A stretch of 64,000 nt of DNA from Rana temporaria (GCF_905171775.1 NC_053491.1:302378373-302442372); one strand, 5' to 3'. Shown: positions 1 to 12,022, numbered from the stretch's first letter. Notes: generated from the sequence alone by a model not told the origin. Numbers and translations: made by a program.

Positions 1-1955
1 TTTCTTTAATTGATCCCCTTACAACACTCTTTGTATATGCCGTATGCATATAACCACACACCAATGACCTCCATAGGTTGGATTTGTCTCCACCCCTAAT
101 AGTCTGTTAAAATATTCTGACAGACATTTTTCCCCATATAATAGATGTCACCAGCTGCGTTTTGCTAGTTAATAGTGCATAGATTTATTATGTTCTTTTA
201 AAGTTCCCTTTATAAGTATGTATATGGGACACGCCGTGCCGCGGATATATAATTCCCAGGGTATATCTAGCCCCCATTAATCTATCCGACCATTGGCTGT
301 TGCGCGTCAACAGGGCAATATCATTGGACGAGCCCCCAGTGGGTGGGTGGAACGTTGCGGCCCGGCGACTCCCATAAATACCAAGAACTGACGTTACATT
401 GACAAGCCTCAGAAGACGAACTAGATTTCGAAACGCACGTCAGGCTACGTCACGTGCTACGTCACTTCTGGGTTACGTCAGGTGGTTTGGTTGGAGCGTA
501 CGCCAAACACCTAGGCAGCACACGTTGGTCTCACAGACAAGCCAGTGCTGACACACGCTGGCTACTAGCAGCCTTTAGCGCTGCTTTTTGCAGACCACGG
601 ATTCCCCTTTTTTGTTTTTTGCATCTGTTATTTTATTATTTATATTTTAATATTACTTTTTATCCTTACCTGTACACTCCCTCATTGGAGTAAAGTGTGG
701 ACATTGGCATTGTTTGTACTGCTGCAGCAGCCAGCCCCACGGCAGGTTATATATATATTTTTATCAATTAATAAATACCACATTTTTCTTGCTATACCAC
801 GTGGTCTCATACTTTATCACACCATTGGAGCTTTTGGATTTTTCTTTTGAGGAAACAAGGAAGTAGAGCCCTGGGAACATCGGGAGCCTGATATCTATTT
901 GGAGGAAGGAGGAAGGATTGGAGCGGAGCAACGGACACAGGACCCCACAATATATGCACGCCACCCCAAGAGGGGATCTCTATCTGGTGAGTGGGGAATC
1001 CTGAGGGGAGCACCGGGACCACGCGGCAGTGTGTTGTAGGAGCACCTCTATACCACATCTATACTCTCCTATTGGACTCCAACTGCATTACCAAGATTCC
1101 TTCATTACTTCATAGGGCTTCTTCCTATGCATACAATGGTTTAATGGATATGTATGGACTATATATGTGATAGCTACAGGTTGTCATACATTATTAGTTT
1201 TTCCTTCATATTCTAGGGTCACGGACAATATTGAGTATGTTTGCCTGGTTCGATCACAGGCTGGACTGTTGATACTGGGCTTTTGCATCTGGTACATACC
1301 TTGTTGTCACTCACTGTGATATCCATACTATTAATGTTTTTTGGTTAATATTCATTTGCAATCTGGTATATTTTTCGTTTGCATACATTGGAACCAGACA
1401 CTTGTTTTACATCATTGTTTCCTCTACAGGCATCCGCTGTAACTCTGGAATTTTACATTTTGGTATTTGCCTACTGTGGTGGTTGCTACATAGAGGCAGC
1501 GCCTCTCATTTGACACTTAGGCGCACTTTGGTACCTTCAGGCATCTCACTGCATATTTTTGCTGGCATCCAGCATTAGGTATATTATCCACAGAGCACTT
1601 TAAGTGTAGCTGATGGCCTCAGAGCCTCTGCTCTTTAGTCCCTGTGGGACTTTGGGATTCTTACCAGCTCAGTTCCCATCCAGCCCAGCTGGGACTACTG
1701 CATCCATATCAGGGCTACCTCATAGTTGCCCCTGGCCTAGGTAGACCACCTCCAGGGCTACACAGATGCAGGCGTACATTTAGGCAGCGCCACCATTCCT
1801 ATTCACCTATATATACTATCTTATCCTGTCCCCTAGGGGATAGTTTTTTTAGGAAGGCAGCAGCCTTAGACCTCTGTTATCCTAGCGCAGGTTTCTTTAC
1901 ACTTACGGTTTAAGCCACGCCCACCTCCCTGAAATGAGTTTGCCGCCTCCCTGAA
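1..1955. other. Unassigned non-coding sequence, probably old repeat
   Basis: I recognise no gene here; frames are short and unlike any family I know. Around 340-380 there are CCAAT-type sequences (ATTGG) and a TATA-like CCCATAAATACC, and at 765-775 an AATAAA-like signal. This would fit an old LTR or transposon 5' region, but I see no repeat partner for it in the window. The rest is AT-rich sequence without visible structure. Confidence 0.3.
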
Positions 1956-2000
1956 AATAGGATTTTTTTTTGTACTCACCGTAAAATCCTTTTCTCTGAG

Positions 2001-2166
2001 TCCATGGACGGACACAGCTCCTTAAATCTTGACAAGTGGGTTATGTTCCCTGTTAACAGGAGAGGACTAGGCAGAAACATGTTAGATAATTAAATACATG
2101 TTACATTAACAGAGTTGAACAGCCCCGCCAGACATAACTCTCCTCACTGCAGCATGCAGCCTCAGT
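2001..2166. repeat. DIRS-1 inverted terminal repeat, left
   Basis: Reverse complement of 7261-7426 with a few mismatches. It begins with the palindrome GTCCATGGAC and runs to CTGAGGCTG-type sequence at the inner end. In DIRS biology these ends template the circular intermediate. Confidence 0.9.
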
Positions 2167-2206
2167 TCGTAACAAGCAGTACAAACCTAAAAAGGCGGGG
2201 TGGGTG

Positions 2207-2310
2207 CTGTGTCCGTACATGGACTCAGAGAAAAGGATTTTACGGTGAGTACAAAAAAAATCCTATTTTCTCTTACTGTCCATGGACGGACACAGCTCCT
2301 TAAATCTTGA
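2207..2310. repeat. DIRS-1 internal complementary region
   Basis: The first part is the inverse of the left terminus (about 1958-2010). The second part (about 2265-2310) repeats the ITR tip and is complementary to the right terminus near 7419-7435, including the outermost bases after GTCCATGGAC. A segment that bridges both element ends in this way is the defining feature of DIRS circle closure. Confidence 0.8.
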
Positions 2311-2446
2311 CAAGTAGGACGTCCCCAAGCAGTGTCAAAAAACGAGGGGTGGGAAATATATCAGTAAAACCAATTTTAACTTCACCCCAAAACAAGCAGA
2401 GCTCCTCAACAGAGGAGGTGCAACTTTAAACAGCCGCCGGCAAAAA

Positions 2447-3460
2447 CTAGCGGCCGAAAAAAGCATCAGAAGATGCACTCACAGCAACCATGTAAATTCT
2501 GGAAAAAGCGTGAAAGGACGAGCAAGTCGCAACCTCGCTCACCTGTGAGACCGACGCACGATATCGGGGAAAAAAAAACAGGAAGCACCAATTTCCCTGG
2601 TCGAAAGTGCCGTGACCGGAAAGGGGGGCCCGCCCCTTAAGAGCATAGGCCTGTATGACAGCCTGCCTGATCCACCGAGAAATGGTGGTCGACGAGACCT
2701 CCAGGCCCTTTTGTGGACCTGACACAAAAGACATTCAGAACTCCGAAACGGAGCCGTAGCAGGCTGGTACACCCGCAAAGTGCGTACCACGCCTAAAGTA
2801 TGAAAGGCAACCTCCGTAGGAGGACAGAAGTATGGAAGAACAATGTCTGTATTCCGGTGAAAGGCCAAAACCACCTTCGGAAGAAGGAAAGGTCGCGGGC
2901 GCACCACCACCTAATCCTTATGGAGGATCAAGCATGGCGGCTTGCAAGACAAGACCGCCAACTCAGAAACCCTTCTAACAGAGGTAAAGGCCACTAAAGG
3001 GGCCACCTTCTGAGATGGTGTCAAGAGAAAATCTCTCTGATGTTTCCAAAAGGAAGGTTCCTAAAGAATCGAGAGCACCAGAGTCAAAACTCATGGGGGA
3101 AGAGATGGGCCAAGAGGGGAAAGTATATGACAAACCCCCTGCACACAAAAAGGGACCCACCAGGGAACGGGCCGCAAAAAGGCCACTTAAAGAACACAGC
3201 CAAGGCTGAAATCTGCCCCCAAGCGGTGCTTTTAAGCAATTTTTAGATCCACTCAAAGCTGTAAACCCAGTAGGACCCTGGACACCGAGTACGTCCGTGG
3301 ATGTCACTCCATCCCTTTGCACCAAAAGATGTAGGCCTGCCAGGTGTGACGGTAGATCCTCTGGAAGAAGACTACCGTGCCCTCAGCATTGTTGAGATGA
3401 CCAAGTCGGACAGACCCCGGTCACTTAAAGTCTGGCTTTCAATAGCCATGTTGAGCAAGT
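2447..3460 (-). pseudogene. DIRS-1 tyrosine recombinase remnant
   Basis: The minus-strand translation resembles the tyrosine recombinase of the intact element at 16061-17353. Shared segments include TTISRWIRQAVIQAYALKG (compare STISRWIKQLITQAYGLKG), the FLPKVV...FHRN segment, and the C-terminal block before the catalytic Tyr (ATCSSFHAFSRIY). Sequence near 3372-3460 matches the N-terminal GLSDLVISTMLRAR motif. The His-x-x-Arg region is altered (SGHGTFDQGNW) and there are several stops and frame changes. Integrase activity is lost. Confidence 0.8.
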
Positions 3461-5035
3461 CAGTGACTGTACAACAGGAGGAAGTATGGGACCTCGAGAC
3501 AGAGGGAACTCCCGCCCTAGCAACCGCCAGGGTACCTCCGCTACCAGGAACCCGATATCGGCGTACCAAGAATGCCGAGGTCAATCTGGAGCGATTTAGA
3601 ATCATCGGGATCTCCTCAGCCTCCACTCTGTGGAGCAGCCGAGGAAGCAACTACAATGGAGTAACGGCAAAAAGTCACGAATACAGACCCCACATGGCCA
3701 CCAGTGCGACTTGCGCGTCTGTACCAGAACACTAGCCCTGGCCACTAACTTTGACACCCTTGCGGTGGAGAAGAGTGGCCAGGAGATCCATGCCCTGTGA
3801 GGCTCGCCTCTTGCAAGGGAGCCGAAACACCCCAAGCACAAAGACCAGATGCCCTGGTCCAGCATCTGGCAACTCCAGTAGTCTGCCTGCCGGTATACCT
3901 GATGGTAGACCGAAGCCACGGCCTTGGCGTTGTCCGGCTGAAACCAGATCGGACGACCTTGCAACCTCCTCGACCACGAAGAGAAGCATAGCCTGATCGC
4001 CTAAAATAGTAGAACAATGAACGATAGCCAGCACCTGGTATTCCCAGGCAGTCCCACCCAGGCACTAGCCAGGCCCGACCCTGGGTAGCTACCGAGACCA
4101 GACACATTCAGGGAGGTGTGGCCGTAGGTCCACACAAGTCCAGCGACTGAGGGCCGACTGGACCCCCCAGGTTCACAACCCGTGAGGCTGGCATCCGTCG
4201 TAAACACAGACCACTGGAAGGAAGAAACAACTTCCCGGACCGAAGAGTCGGGGATCTCCGTCACTCAGAGAGACTCTGACTAGGTGGCGCACTGGAATCT
4301 GATGATTTCAGAGACAAGGGATTTTTACCACCTGGACAGTATTACCCGTGGAAAACATGAGTGTGGAACTGGGCATACAGTACCGCCTCGAAGGAGGCTA
4401 CCCACAGGCCGCGGACCAGCAGGCACCTGGAGAGAAGACAGATTGTGGGATGCCAATACCTTCACCGCAGACTGAAGAGTCTGCAATTTCTCCAGGAAAA
4501 GAAGGACCTTCGCTATGAGGAGTCAACGCTAGATACTCCAACACTAAGTCGGAACCTAGCATGCCCAGGATTTGAACCCTGGGTCGCACACATGGAGGGC
4601 AGACTTTCTGCCACTGAGCTACACCTTTTGGCCTAAACGTTTAACACCCACCTGAATCTTCGGAGGGTCTGAATGGGAATAATACATCCACTAGGTCTGA
4701 GACAGAAGCTGCTCTCAGAAGAAAGTCGTCCAAGTAGCGAATGAGGCAAAGCCTCGCTGTCTCAACAAAGTTAGGATAAGTGCAAGCTTCCAGCTAAAAT
4801 CCCATGGTGCTGTAGCCAGATCTAAAGGAAGGGCCACAGGCTGACAGAGACCCTCTCTCATCACGAAGCACAGAAGAAAAAAAAAACACTGACATGCGCA
4901 AAACGGGACATGCATGTATGCGTCCCTGATGTCCGAGGATGCCAGGACGTCCCCTGGATGAAGCGCAGCTACCACCGAACGAATGGATTCCATGCGCAAC
5001 TACCCGACGTTCACAAAAGGTATTTAGGGCCTGAG
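3460..5035 (-). pseudogene. DIRS-1 reverse transcriptase/RNase H remnant
   Basis: Minus-strand fragments match the RT-RH polyprotein of the intact DIRS copy. At about 4715-4999, FRMESIRSVVAALHPGDV and DIRDAYMHVP correspond to the first catalytic block of RT. At about 4150-4264, WSVFTTDASLTG is the start of RNase H. At about 3850-3960, PDNAKAVA is the RNase H SDNATAVA block, and 3550-3650 holds the LPRLLHRVE...IPMIL segment that precedes the recombinase. The YLDD region is not preserved. A tRNA-like SINE head lies between RT and RNase H pieces at 4556-4634. Confidence 0.8.
4556..4634 (-). repeat. tRNA-like SINE head or tRNA pseudogene
   Basis: On the minus strand there is a pol III A-box-like TAGCTCAGTGG and a B-box GGTTCAAATCC about 45 nt downstream, with a CCAGG/CCTGG T-arm stem. 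The acceptor stem does not pair convincingly and no clear anticodon arm forms. A tRNA-derived SINE or pseudogene is therefore more likely than a working tRNA. Confidence 0.55.
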
Positions 5036-5319
5036 GCCCATAGAAAACCCCAAACCTCTCGCCCTGCAGGAAAGGTAAAATTACCCCGCAGCTTAGCAAG
5101 TCCCACACTGCCCAAGGCAGACCGACGGGCCGGGAGAGGAAGACACAAGGAAATAACTTTGTTCTGTGGATAGGAGGAAACCCTATCTAGTACTCCGAAG
5201 AGACCACCTTGCAGACCCACTGGTCGGAGAGCAGGGAGGTTTCACCAAATTGTGAACCTGCAAGCCGCCCCTCCCACCTAGAGACAGGGAGGGAAGGCTA
5301 CATACATTGGCAGGATTTG

Positions 5320-5535
5320 GGTGCCGGCGTGATTGGCTTACGCACCCAGGGACGGTGTGTATGTATATTATGTAGGTGTATGCACACATGCCTTTGGAGG
5401 AAACTGGAGTACCCAGAGGAACCCACGTAGACACAGGAAGCGACAATGAAAGCTCCAGGCAGATTGGCGTCAGTGTCCAGATTCGTACCAATGACTCTCT
5501 TGCCTGCCAAGTAATGGAGTTAACCACTACAACAA
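5320..5535. repeat. SINE/LINE-tail-like repeat with tRNA-related sequence
   Basis: The sequence around 5390-5515 (GGAGGAAACTGGAGTACCC, then a degenerate region ending GTTAACCACT) is a diverged copy of a very common tetrapod repeat tail in which a conserved GGAGTACCCGGAGGAA block precedes a tRNA-like end. Identification is from memory of the family. It interrupts the DIRS-1 body. Confidence 0.5.
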
Positions 5536-7260
5536 CCATTCTGAAACAGAAGCCCTGGATAACAAGGGCACAGCATTCAATAAAGCATCACAGACCTATA
5601 TGGGGCCCTGGACCAGCTGGTCCGCTAGCCTAATAACTTTGGGAGAGAGTCAGTGCTCATCCACTGTCTGGTGCTCACTCCGTGAGTTGTATACAGCACT
5701 AGGGGTCAGGAATACTCCAAGATGGCCACCGAGCGTTCAGAATGCGGCCACAGGAAAATGGCCGACCGCAATGTAAGCTGCGCCATAGCGCGGCTACGAA
5801 AAAATGGCCGCCAATGGGAGTTTTCAATGTAATTGAAAGACCTCCCATAAAATGGTGCCAGCGCTGACTGAGACCCCAGAGTAGTGGCCACAATAGGCCG
5901 CAAGTCAGACCCCAGCATGGTAAACATGGAACGGGTCAGTACTTCGGATCTTCTATCAGTCAGATCCATACAAGCGGGGGTTCCCGCATTAGGGAGAGAG
6001 GTCACCTATACATGACACCCAGAGGGTCCACCACCGGAGAAGAAGCCCACCTTTTGGAAAGGCTCTCCTCAAAGGGGCACTGAACTGCTCGGCGGTGAGG
6101 GACTTCAAAAGCCCTCAACGGCTGTTCTCATTCCGCCTCTTAGAAATTATCAAAGAAGGGCACAGAAGGAAAAAACCTACACAGAGCGGTCTGATTTGTG
6201 TGATCCAAACAAAGACCGAGGCCTTGGCGGAAACCCAGCTGCACTATCCAGCTTAAGAGAGTCCCTTGCAGCAGTGAGAAGCGCACCCATAAATGCCTTT
6301 ATCCTGCTTTTTTTTTTTTTTACTACCCAGGTAGCTGGTCCATGGCTCCATAACAGAGCATTCCCCAGGGGATAACGGGGGGAGGGGGCACTCTTTTACC
6401 ACCCGTCCGCAGTCCACCCCCACCCTGGCACAAACATGTTCAGGACTAACAATAAAACCTCTGTGGGAATCCCAGGTGCTAACTCCAAATATTAATAATA
6501 TTTACATAGTGTGTATGTATAATATGCCCTGCGCTGCCGTCTGCTCTCTGCACACAGTGTGTGAGAGGAAAAGAACCGTGAGGTAACTGTGCGGCATCTG
6601 CAGGGACCTGTGTGCCAAATGGCGGCAAAATGCCACGTTTAAAGTGGAAAAAAAGCCTCCTAGGGCTTTTAAACAGTGGAAAAAACCCTCACAGGAAAGC
6701 CCCATACAAAAAAGAAAAAAAAACAAAGGCCAGATAACACAGTCCCCTCAGGAAGGCCCCCTCCCCCCTGACAGTGGCAATGTTGGCAATGCAGCAAGGG
6801 AAAAGGAGCAGGGAAGGGAGGAGAAGAGGACCCCCAAACCCGAGGAATGCCCAGCCGTACCAACCCACCGAAGCAGGAGGGAATGTACTTACCCGTGAAA
6901 GCGAGGACTCGCTGACGCATCCCTGACAGAACTACAACCGCAATGGAGGTAGCTGTCGGCCCGGTCCACTGTGAGTGAAACAACACCACAGCCCAGTCAT
7001 ATGTGGACCTCGGAGCAAAGCTCACCAGCCACCCCAGGAGTCATGGGGTATGGCATGGCAGACCCAGCCTCTTTGCAAAGGTGTGCCCACGCTTGCTGGT
7101 CGGACTGAGTAGACTAAAAGGATCTATATTATCCAGCCTGTCTCTCAGCCGACAGATGAAAGAAGATTCTTCAAGAAAAAGTCAAATAAAATACAATTTC
7201 TCCTCAGGGCGCTGGGCCTAAAGGGAGCCATACGTCCTTCTCCTTGCTAGGCAGAACAAA
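5536..7260 (-). other. DIRS-1 upstream region, no recognisable frame
   Basis: This stretch should hold the gag-like gene and leader of DIRS-1 on the minus strand. I could not match any part of it to the gag frame of the intact element at 13182-14447. It contains a T-rich run near 6307 and several short G-rich blocks but no coding signal I trust. Confidence 0.35.
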
Positions 7261-7426
7261 ACTGAGGCTGCATGCTGCAGTGAGGAGGGTTATGTCTGGA
7301 GCGGGGCTGTTCAACTCTGTTAATGTAACGTGTATTTAATTATCTAACATGTTTCTGCCTAGTCCTCTCCTGTAAACGGAACATAACCCACTTGTCAAGA
7401 TTTAAGGAGCTGTGTCCGTCCATGGA
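7261..7426. repeat. DIRS-1 inverted terminal repeat, right
   Basis: Inverted partner of 2001-2166. The outer bases continue to about 7437 (GATAAGAGA) and are the part copied in the internal complementary region near 2265-2275. Confidence 0.9.
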
Positions 7427-7437
7427 CGATAAGAGAA

Positions 7438-9112
7438 ATTCGTTTTTGCAGGTTGGGATGTCTGCTGTCAGTCAGCAGCTCTCTGCTCTGCCCCCGCCTC
7501 AATTACTGGAGCGCTGAGCTGCGGATGGGACGGGAGCGGCTGGGTCAGGTTCTCAGTGGTTTGTTGAGAGGCTGAGACGAGTGTCGGACCAGGTATCTAG
7601 GCGGATCATGACTCCATTGTCTTAATGATATTCTCAATAAATATGTGATTTTATAAATTTTTTAACACTCTGAGGGTACCACAATGTCCCATATCTCCCC
7701 TTTGTCCCCCTGTGTGGTTTCCAATACAGGCTGAACTTTGCGGTGGCTGGCAGCACTTGTGTACAGGGATGTGTTCCACACACACTGACTTTCTGCATTT
7801 GTGGCAAATGGCCCTGCTTTTTGGCAAGCTGCACCTGTGCCTTCGCGGGCACCAAAGAAAACAATAGGAGGAGAATTTTCTGGAATCTGGAGTAGCTGTG
7901 GATCACAACCACAAAAATTTTTTATTTTCAAAGCACAACCTCTTGCTGACCCGCTAACTTTAGATGTAATTTGAGTGGGCGGCGGCCAAGCATCGTAATG
8001 TATCAGTACATCACAGTACACATCCTGGTTTGATGATGCAAATGCCCGTGCCCCCCACTGACCCGTGCTGTGATTGGACACAGCACGAGTTTGTCAGCAG
8101 ATTTCAGCCAATGATTTATGATTGGCTGGGGCCAGTCACAGCACATAGTTTTGCATTGACAAACACACAGAACTCTGTAAACAAATCGTGATCTGTCTGT
8201 TTTTTCTTAGTAAAAGAAGCGCACATTATGGCTCATGTACACAGGGCAGTTGAAAACCTTTTCTAAACCCTGGAAACGGACGGTGGAAAATGTCAGTTTT
8301 ACATATTACGTTTATTCGAGTTAAGCAGCGGTTATGAGCGTTTGGGGTTAGAAGCATTTTTTTTAAAGCTAATCTCAGGAGACCCTTCCAATTGCCCATA
8401 ATGCATGAAAAACAAGTAAATTATTAACTATTTCAGCTATTCTGTGGCTATTCTGTACCGCCTACACCGCCCCAGTGTGAAAGGGGCCTTAGGCACACAG
8501 GTAACCCCTTGATTGCCCTTTGATGTTAACGCCTTCTTAGTCAGTGCCATTAATACAGTATTATCACTGATCACTATACTAGTGTCACTAGCGATGTCAG
8601 TTAGCGCTAGATTGGCTGTCACATTATCACAGTCACACTGTAAGTTGCTGATCACCACCATTACCAGTATAGTATCTGTATGGATCAATATCTTGATCAC
8701 AATCAGAACTTTACTAGTATCCCCAAAATCAAAGTTTGGTTTTTAACAAGGACATGTAGCAAAACACATTTTGGCCTAAATTCATAAAGAAATTTGATTT
8801 TGTTTGGATATGTTTTGTAACAGAAAGCAGAAAATCTAGGTTTTTTTTGTTTTGTTTTTCTTTTCATAATTTTTGGTATATAAATTCCATTTGCATTCCG
8901 TGTTGCATGGCTGCGCAATTTTTGGCCGTTAAAGTAGCATAGTGCTGAATAGCAAAAAATGCTCAGTCATGAAGGGTGTAAAACTTTCCAGAGGTCAGGT
9001 GGTTAGTGCTACTAAACGCACACTGTTTACTTTTCATTGTCCCTTCTCTTTCTGTATGTGAATGACGACACATTATTTTCATTAAAATGGTAACATGTTC
9101 AAAATACAAAAA
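7438..9112. other. Unassigned sequence containing a partial TTAA-type repeat
   Basis: No gene seen. A polyadenylation-like AATAAA lies at about 7635. From about 8505 to 8999 the order of motifs (runs of 'agtg' words, a T-rich block with a GGTATATAAATT box, then AAAGTAGC...GTGCTGAA...AAAATG) resembles the right half of the TTAA-bounded element at 19403-20401, so this is probably a diverged partial copy of that family. I see nothing else in the stretch. Confidence 0.35.
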
Positions 9113-10150
9113 ATAAAGCTGAAACGATTATTCGATAAAATCGATAATGAAAATCGTTGTCAACAATTTTCATTATCGATTAGTTGGTCTAACGCCACGC
9201 ACCTTCCTCCCTGCCAGTCAAGCGTCCGTCCCAGTATTAGAATTCTGTGTTAAAAGCTGGCGGCGCGCCGTACTCTCGAGATTACGGCGGCGCTCACGTG
9301 ACCAGGCATGTACAACTCTCTCCTCCTCGCTGACGTCCCCCCTGATATTCTCAGCCCCGCCCGCTGCTGCCTCGAGTGAATAGAGAGAGAGGGGTGAGAA
9401 GCAGCTGAGCTGTACCAGTGAAGTAAAGTTTTATATAAGGTAGCGGCTATACAATACTCAACTTGTCATCACAGAAATTAAAGTACTACTGACAAGTGCC
9501 CCATGATCATAAGTATTTCTGGGGGGGATTGTACCCCATCATTGGTGTTCCGGGGGGGGGGGGGGGGGGGGGGGAATAGTGCCCCATCATCGGTTTTCCT
9601 TGAAGAGGGAGGAATTGTGCCCCATTGGTGTTCCTGGGGGGGGGGGACTAGTACCCCATCATTGGTGTTCTCGGGAGGAATAGTGCCCCATAATTGGTGT
9701 TCCCGGGAGGAATAGTGCCCCATCATTGGTGTTCCCGGGAGGAATGGTGCCCCATCATTGGTGTTCCCGGGAGGAATGGTGCCCCATCATTGGTGTTCCC
9801 GGGAGGAATAGTGCCCCATCATTGGTGTTCCCGGGAGGAATAGTGCCCCATCATTGGTGTTCCCGGGAGGAATAGTGCCCCATAATTGGTGTTCCCGGGA
9901 GGAATAGTGCCCCATAATTGGTGTTCCCGGGAGGAATAGTGCCTCATCATTGGTGTTCCCAGGGAGGAATAGTGCTGCCCCATCATTGTGTTCAAAGGGA
10001 GGAATAGTGCTGCCACATCATTTTCATTATTACTTTAAATAAACGTAAAAATTGCATAATACGTTTTTTGTTTTTTTTAAATGATTTTATTCGATTACCT
10101 GAAACAATCGGCCAACTAATCGATTATAAAAATAATCGTTAGTTGCATCC
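9113..10150. mobile_element. hAT-like non-autonomous element with internal minisatellite
   Basis: The ends are imperfect inverted repeats, both containing the ACGATTATT core (left GAAACGATTATTCG, right AATAATCGTTAG). They are flanked by a likely 8-bp duplication TACAAAAA (9105-9112 and 10151-10158). That length fits the hAT superfamily. There is no transposase; the centre is largely a tandem repeat (about 9515-10020). Confidence 0.65.
9515..10020. repeat. Minisatellite, unit about 34 bp
   Basis: A dozen or more copies of a unit built from GGAATAGTGCCCCATCATTG followed by GTGTTCCCGGGAGG. Copies are nearly identical between about 9690 and 9960 and more variable at the edges, where G runs expand (a pure G tract at about 9551-9573). 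Confidence 0.9.
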
Positions 10151-10439
10151 TACAAAAAAACAGCCTTTGAAATACAGAGTAAAAATAAATAATATCAATA
10201 AACTGTTTACAATTTTCACACAAATCTATATTTGAAATCAAATCTTTATTAATTTTTGGGCAAGAATAAGGTGTCATGGATTTCTGCCAGTCACAGGTTG
10301 TTTTATGCCCCTCCAGGCTGTGTCTTAGAATAACAAGGAGGTGAAGCCTCCATCGACCAAGATGTAATATCCCAACCCTGTTGCGTTTATTATTTTCAGC
10401 CAGCCACTTAAAGCTAAGGAGGACCAAGCCCAGAAAAAC

Positions 10440-11525
10440 AAAAAGCAGTGGGGTTCAAAGGCTACCAAACCCCAAAACCTCTTCATGAAGGGGCATCCCC
10501 GCTCGGCCGAGGTGGGGGGACGACTTTGGCAGTTTTCAGCGGCATGGCAGACAGAAATCCAGGACAAGTGGGTAGTATCCACGGTATCCCTAGGATCAGG
10601 GCTTTTTTTCTGGGGGAACTCAGTTCCACCACCTCTGGCTCAGACCCTTTGGTGCCTGCTCACTACAATCACTTGTAAACACAGAAGTCTGGTTTCTGTG
10701 TTTACAAGTGACAGCTCTGCACTCTGCCTGTAACCCCCTGAACTCTGCACTCTGTGGTGTAATGCAATTCTGGTATTTAATGTCCCTTTAAGACCCTTCT
10801 ACTGTTTTTGAAATCTGAACAGGGTCGTGGTTGAGTTCCTGCACCTATTTTCTGAGAAAAAAAGCTCTGCCTAGGATACACACTGGAATTTTGAGAAATC
10901 CCAGCTTCTCAATTCCGAAGCTCAAGGCTCTCCAAAGATCCACTAAAAAAAGTGTCCTTCATCAAAGGATTGGATCACTTGCTGTCCCAAGGGGTGATCT
11001 CAGAAGTACCCCTAAAGGAGCAAGGTTCAGGTTTTTATTCAAACCTCTTTGTGATTCCAAAACCAAACGGAGATGTCAGACTCATCCTGCATCTAAGATC
11101 TCAAAATCAGTTTCTGAACATTTGCCATTTCCGAATGGAAACTATTCGATCAGGGGTCGCCTCCCTACAAGTCAGAGAATTCAGGGAGTCGATCGACATC
11201 AAGGACGCATAGTTATATGTGTCTATCCATCCCGCGCACCAACGATTTATAAGGTTTGCGGTAGAACATCGCCACTTCCAGTTTGTGGCTCTGCCATTTG
11301 GGGTGGCTACCGCCCCCCGGGTGTTTACAAAGGTACTAGCCCCTCTGTTGGCAAATCTAATGGTACAGGGCATAGCAGTAACGGCCTATCTAGACGATCT
11401 ACTTGTGATAGATCAGTCAGTGGCAGGATCAGATTACACTGTGCTCACCACAATAAAATACCTGGAACAGTTAGGATGGATTGTAAACCTACAAAAATCC
11501 TTTCTACAAGCCCAAAGAAGGGCAG
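10440..11525 (+). pseudogene. Truncated DIRS reverse transcriptase (DIRS-2)
   Basis: Frames read as DIRS RT. The upstream part at 10440-10588 ends with IQDKWVVSTVSLG. After a hAT MITE (10597-10869) the frame resumes, with FIKGLDHLLSQGVISEVPL, GSGFYSNLFVIPKPNGDVR, ESIDIKDA, a stop, then HFQFVALPFGVATAPRVF and the catalytic AYLDDLLVIDQS. It is about 70% similar by eye to the RT of the intact copy at 14314-16176 and ends abruptly at 11525 where low-complexity repeat begins. RNase H and recombinase are missing. Confidence 0.85.
10597..10869. mobile_element. hAT MITE inserted in DIRS-2 RT
   Basis: 273 bp with 15-bp terminal inverted repeats (CAGGGCTTTTTTTCT and CAGAGCTTTTTTTCT read inward) and a perfect 8-bp duplication CCTAGGAT (10589-10596 and 10870-10877). 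No coding capacity. Removing it plus one duplication rejoins the flanking RT reading. Confidence 0.95.
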
Positions 11526-11539
11526 AATATATATATATT

Positions 11540-11628
11540 ATTATTAAAGGGCCCAGGGCCCCGGATGGCAACCCCCCTTTTTTTTATAAAAGCATTACAT
11601 TTTTTTTCTTTTATTTTTTTTTTTCTTC

Positions 11629-11681
<53 letters not shown>

Positions 11682-11871
11682 TTTTTATTAAAGGGCTCAG
11701 AGGTCCCCAGGGCCCCATGTGGCAAACCCCCTTTTTTTATTTTTTTTATAAATGTTTATTTTTTTTATTTTTGTTTTATATATATTTTTTTATTTTATTA
11801 AAGGGCCCAGAGGTCCCCAGGGCCCTGGATGGCAACCCCCTTTTTCTTTTATTTTTTATAAATGTTTATTT
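11540..11871. repeat. Minisatellite array, left part (interrupted by DIRS-3)
   Basis: Repeats of a unit with the core TTAAAGGGCCCAGAGGTCCC then GGATGGCAACCCCC followed by a long T-rich tract; a pure AT microsatellite lies at about 11635-11677. Similar units resume at about 17880-18125 beyond DIRS-3. Confidence 0.75.
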
Positions 11872-11884
11872 TATTTTCTTTATC

Positions 11885-12022
11885 GTACATCACGGGACAC
11901 AGAGCGGCATTCATTACTATATGGGTTATATGGAGTACCTTCAGGTGTAGACACTGGCAATCTCAAACAGGAAATGCCCCTCCCTATATAACCCCCTCCC
12001 ATAGGAGGAGTACCTCAGTTTT
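11885..12022. repeat. DIRS-3 inverted terminal repeat, left
   Basis: 138 bp starting GTACATCACGGGACACAGAG, almost exact reverse complement of 17681-17818. Confidence 0.95.

Larger units (their letters stand above)
1956..7437 (-). mobile_element. Decayed DIRS-type tyrosine-recombinase retrotransposon (DIRS-1)
   Basis: The element is bounded by inverted repeats of about 166 bp (2001-2166 and 7261-7426). Next to the left repeat is a segment complementary to both termini (about 2207-2310), which is the internal complementary region typical of DIRS elements. On the minus strand, remnants appear in DIRS order from right to left: reverse transcriptase, RNase H, then tyrosine recombinase nearest the left end. 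All frames are broken by stops and shifts, and SINE-like sequences interrupt the body, so the copy is dead. DIRS elements make no target duplication and none is seen. Confidence 0.85.

Noticed and set aside
454..693. 79-codon frame as a small gene
   Set aside because: Aromatic-rich C-terminus from AT-rich sequence, no similarity or splice context.
4556..4634. Functional tRNA gene on the minus strand
   Set aside because: A and B boxes are present but the acceptor and anticodon arms do not form; treated as SINE or pseudogene.
9515..10020. CRISPR-like array
   Set aside because: Units are directly adjacent without unique spacers, and the context is a eukaryotic transposon; it is a minisatellite. 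The same applies to 24890-25985 and 34485-34893.
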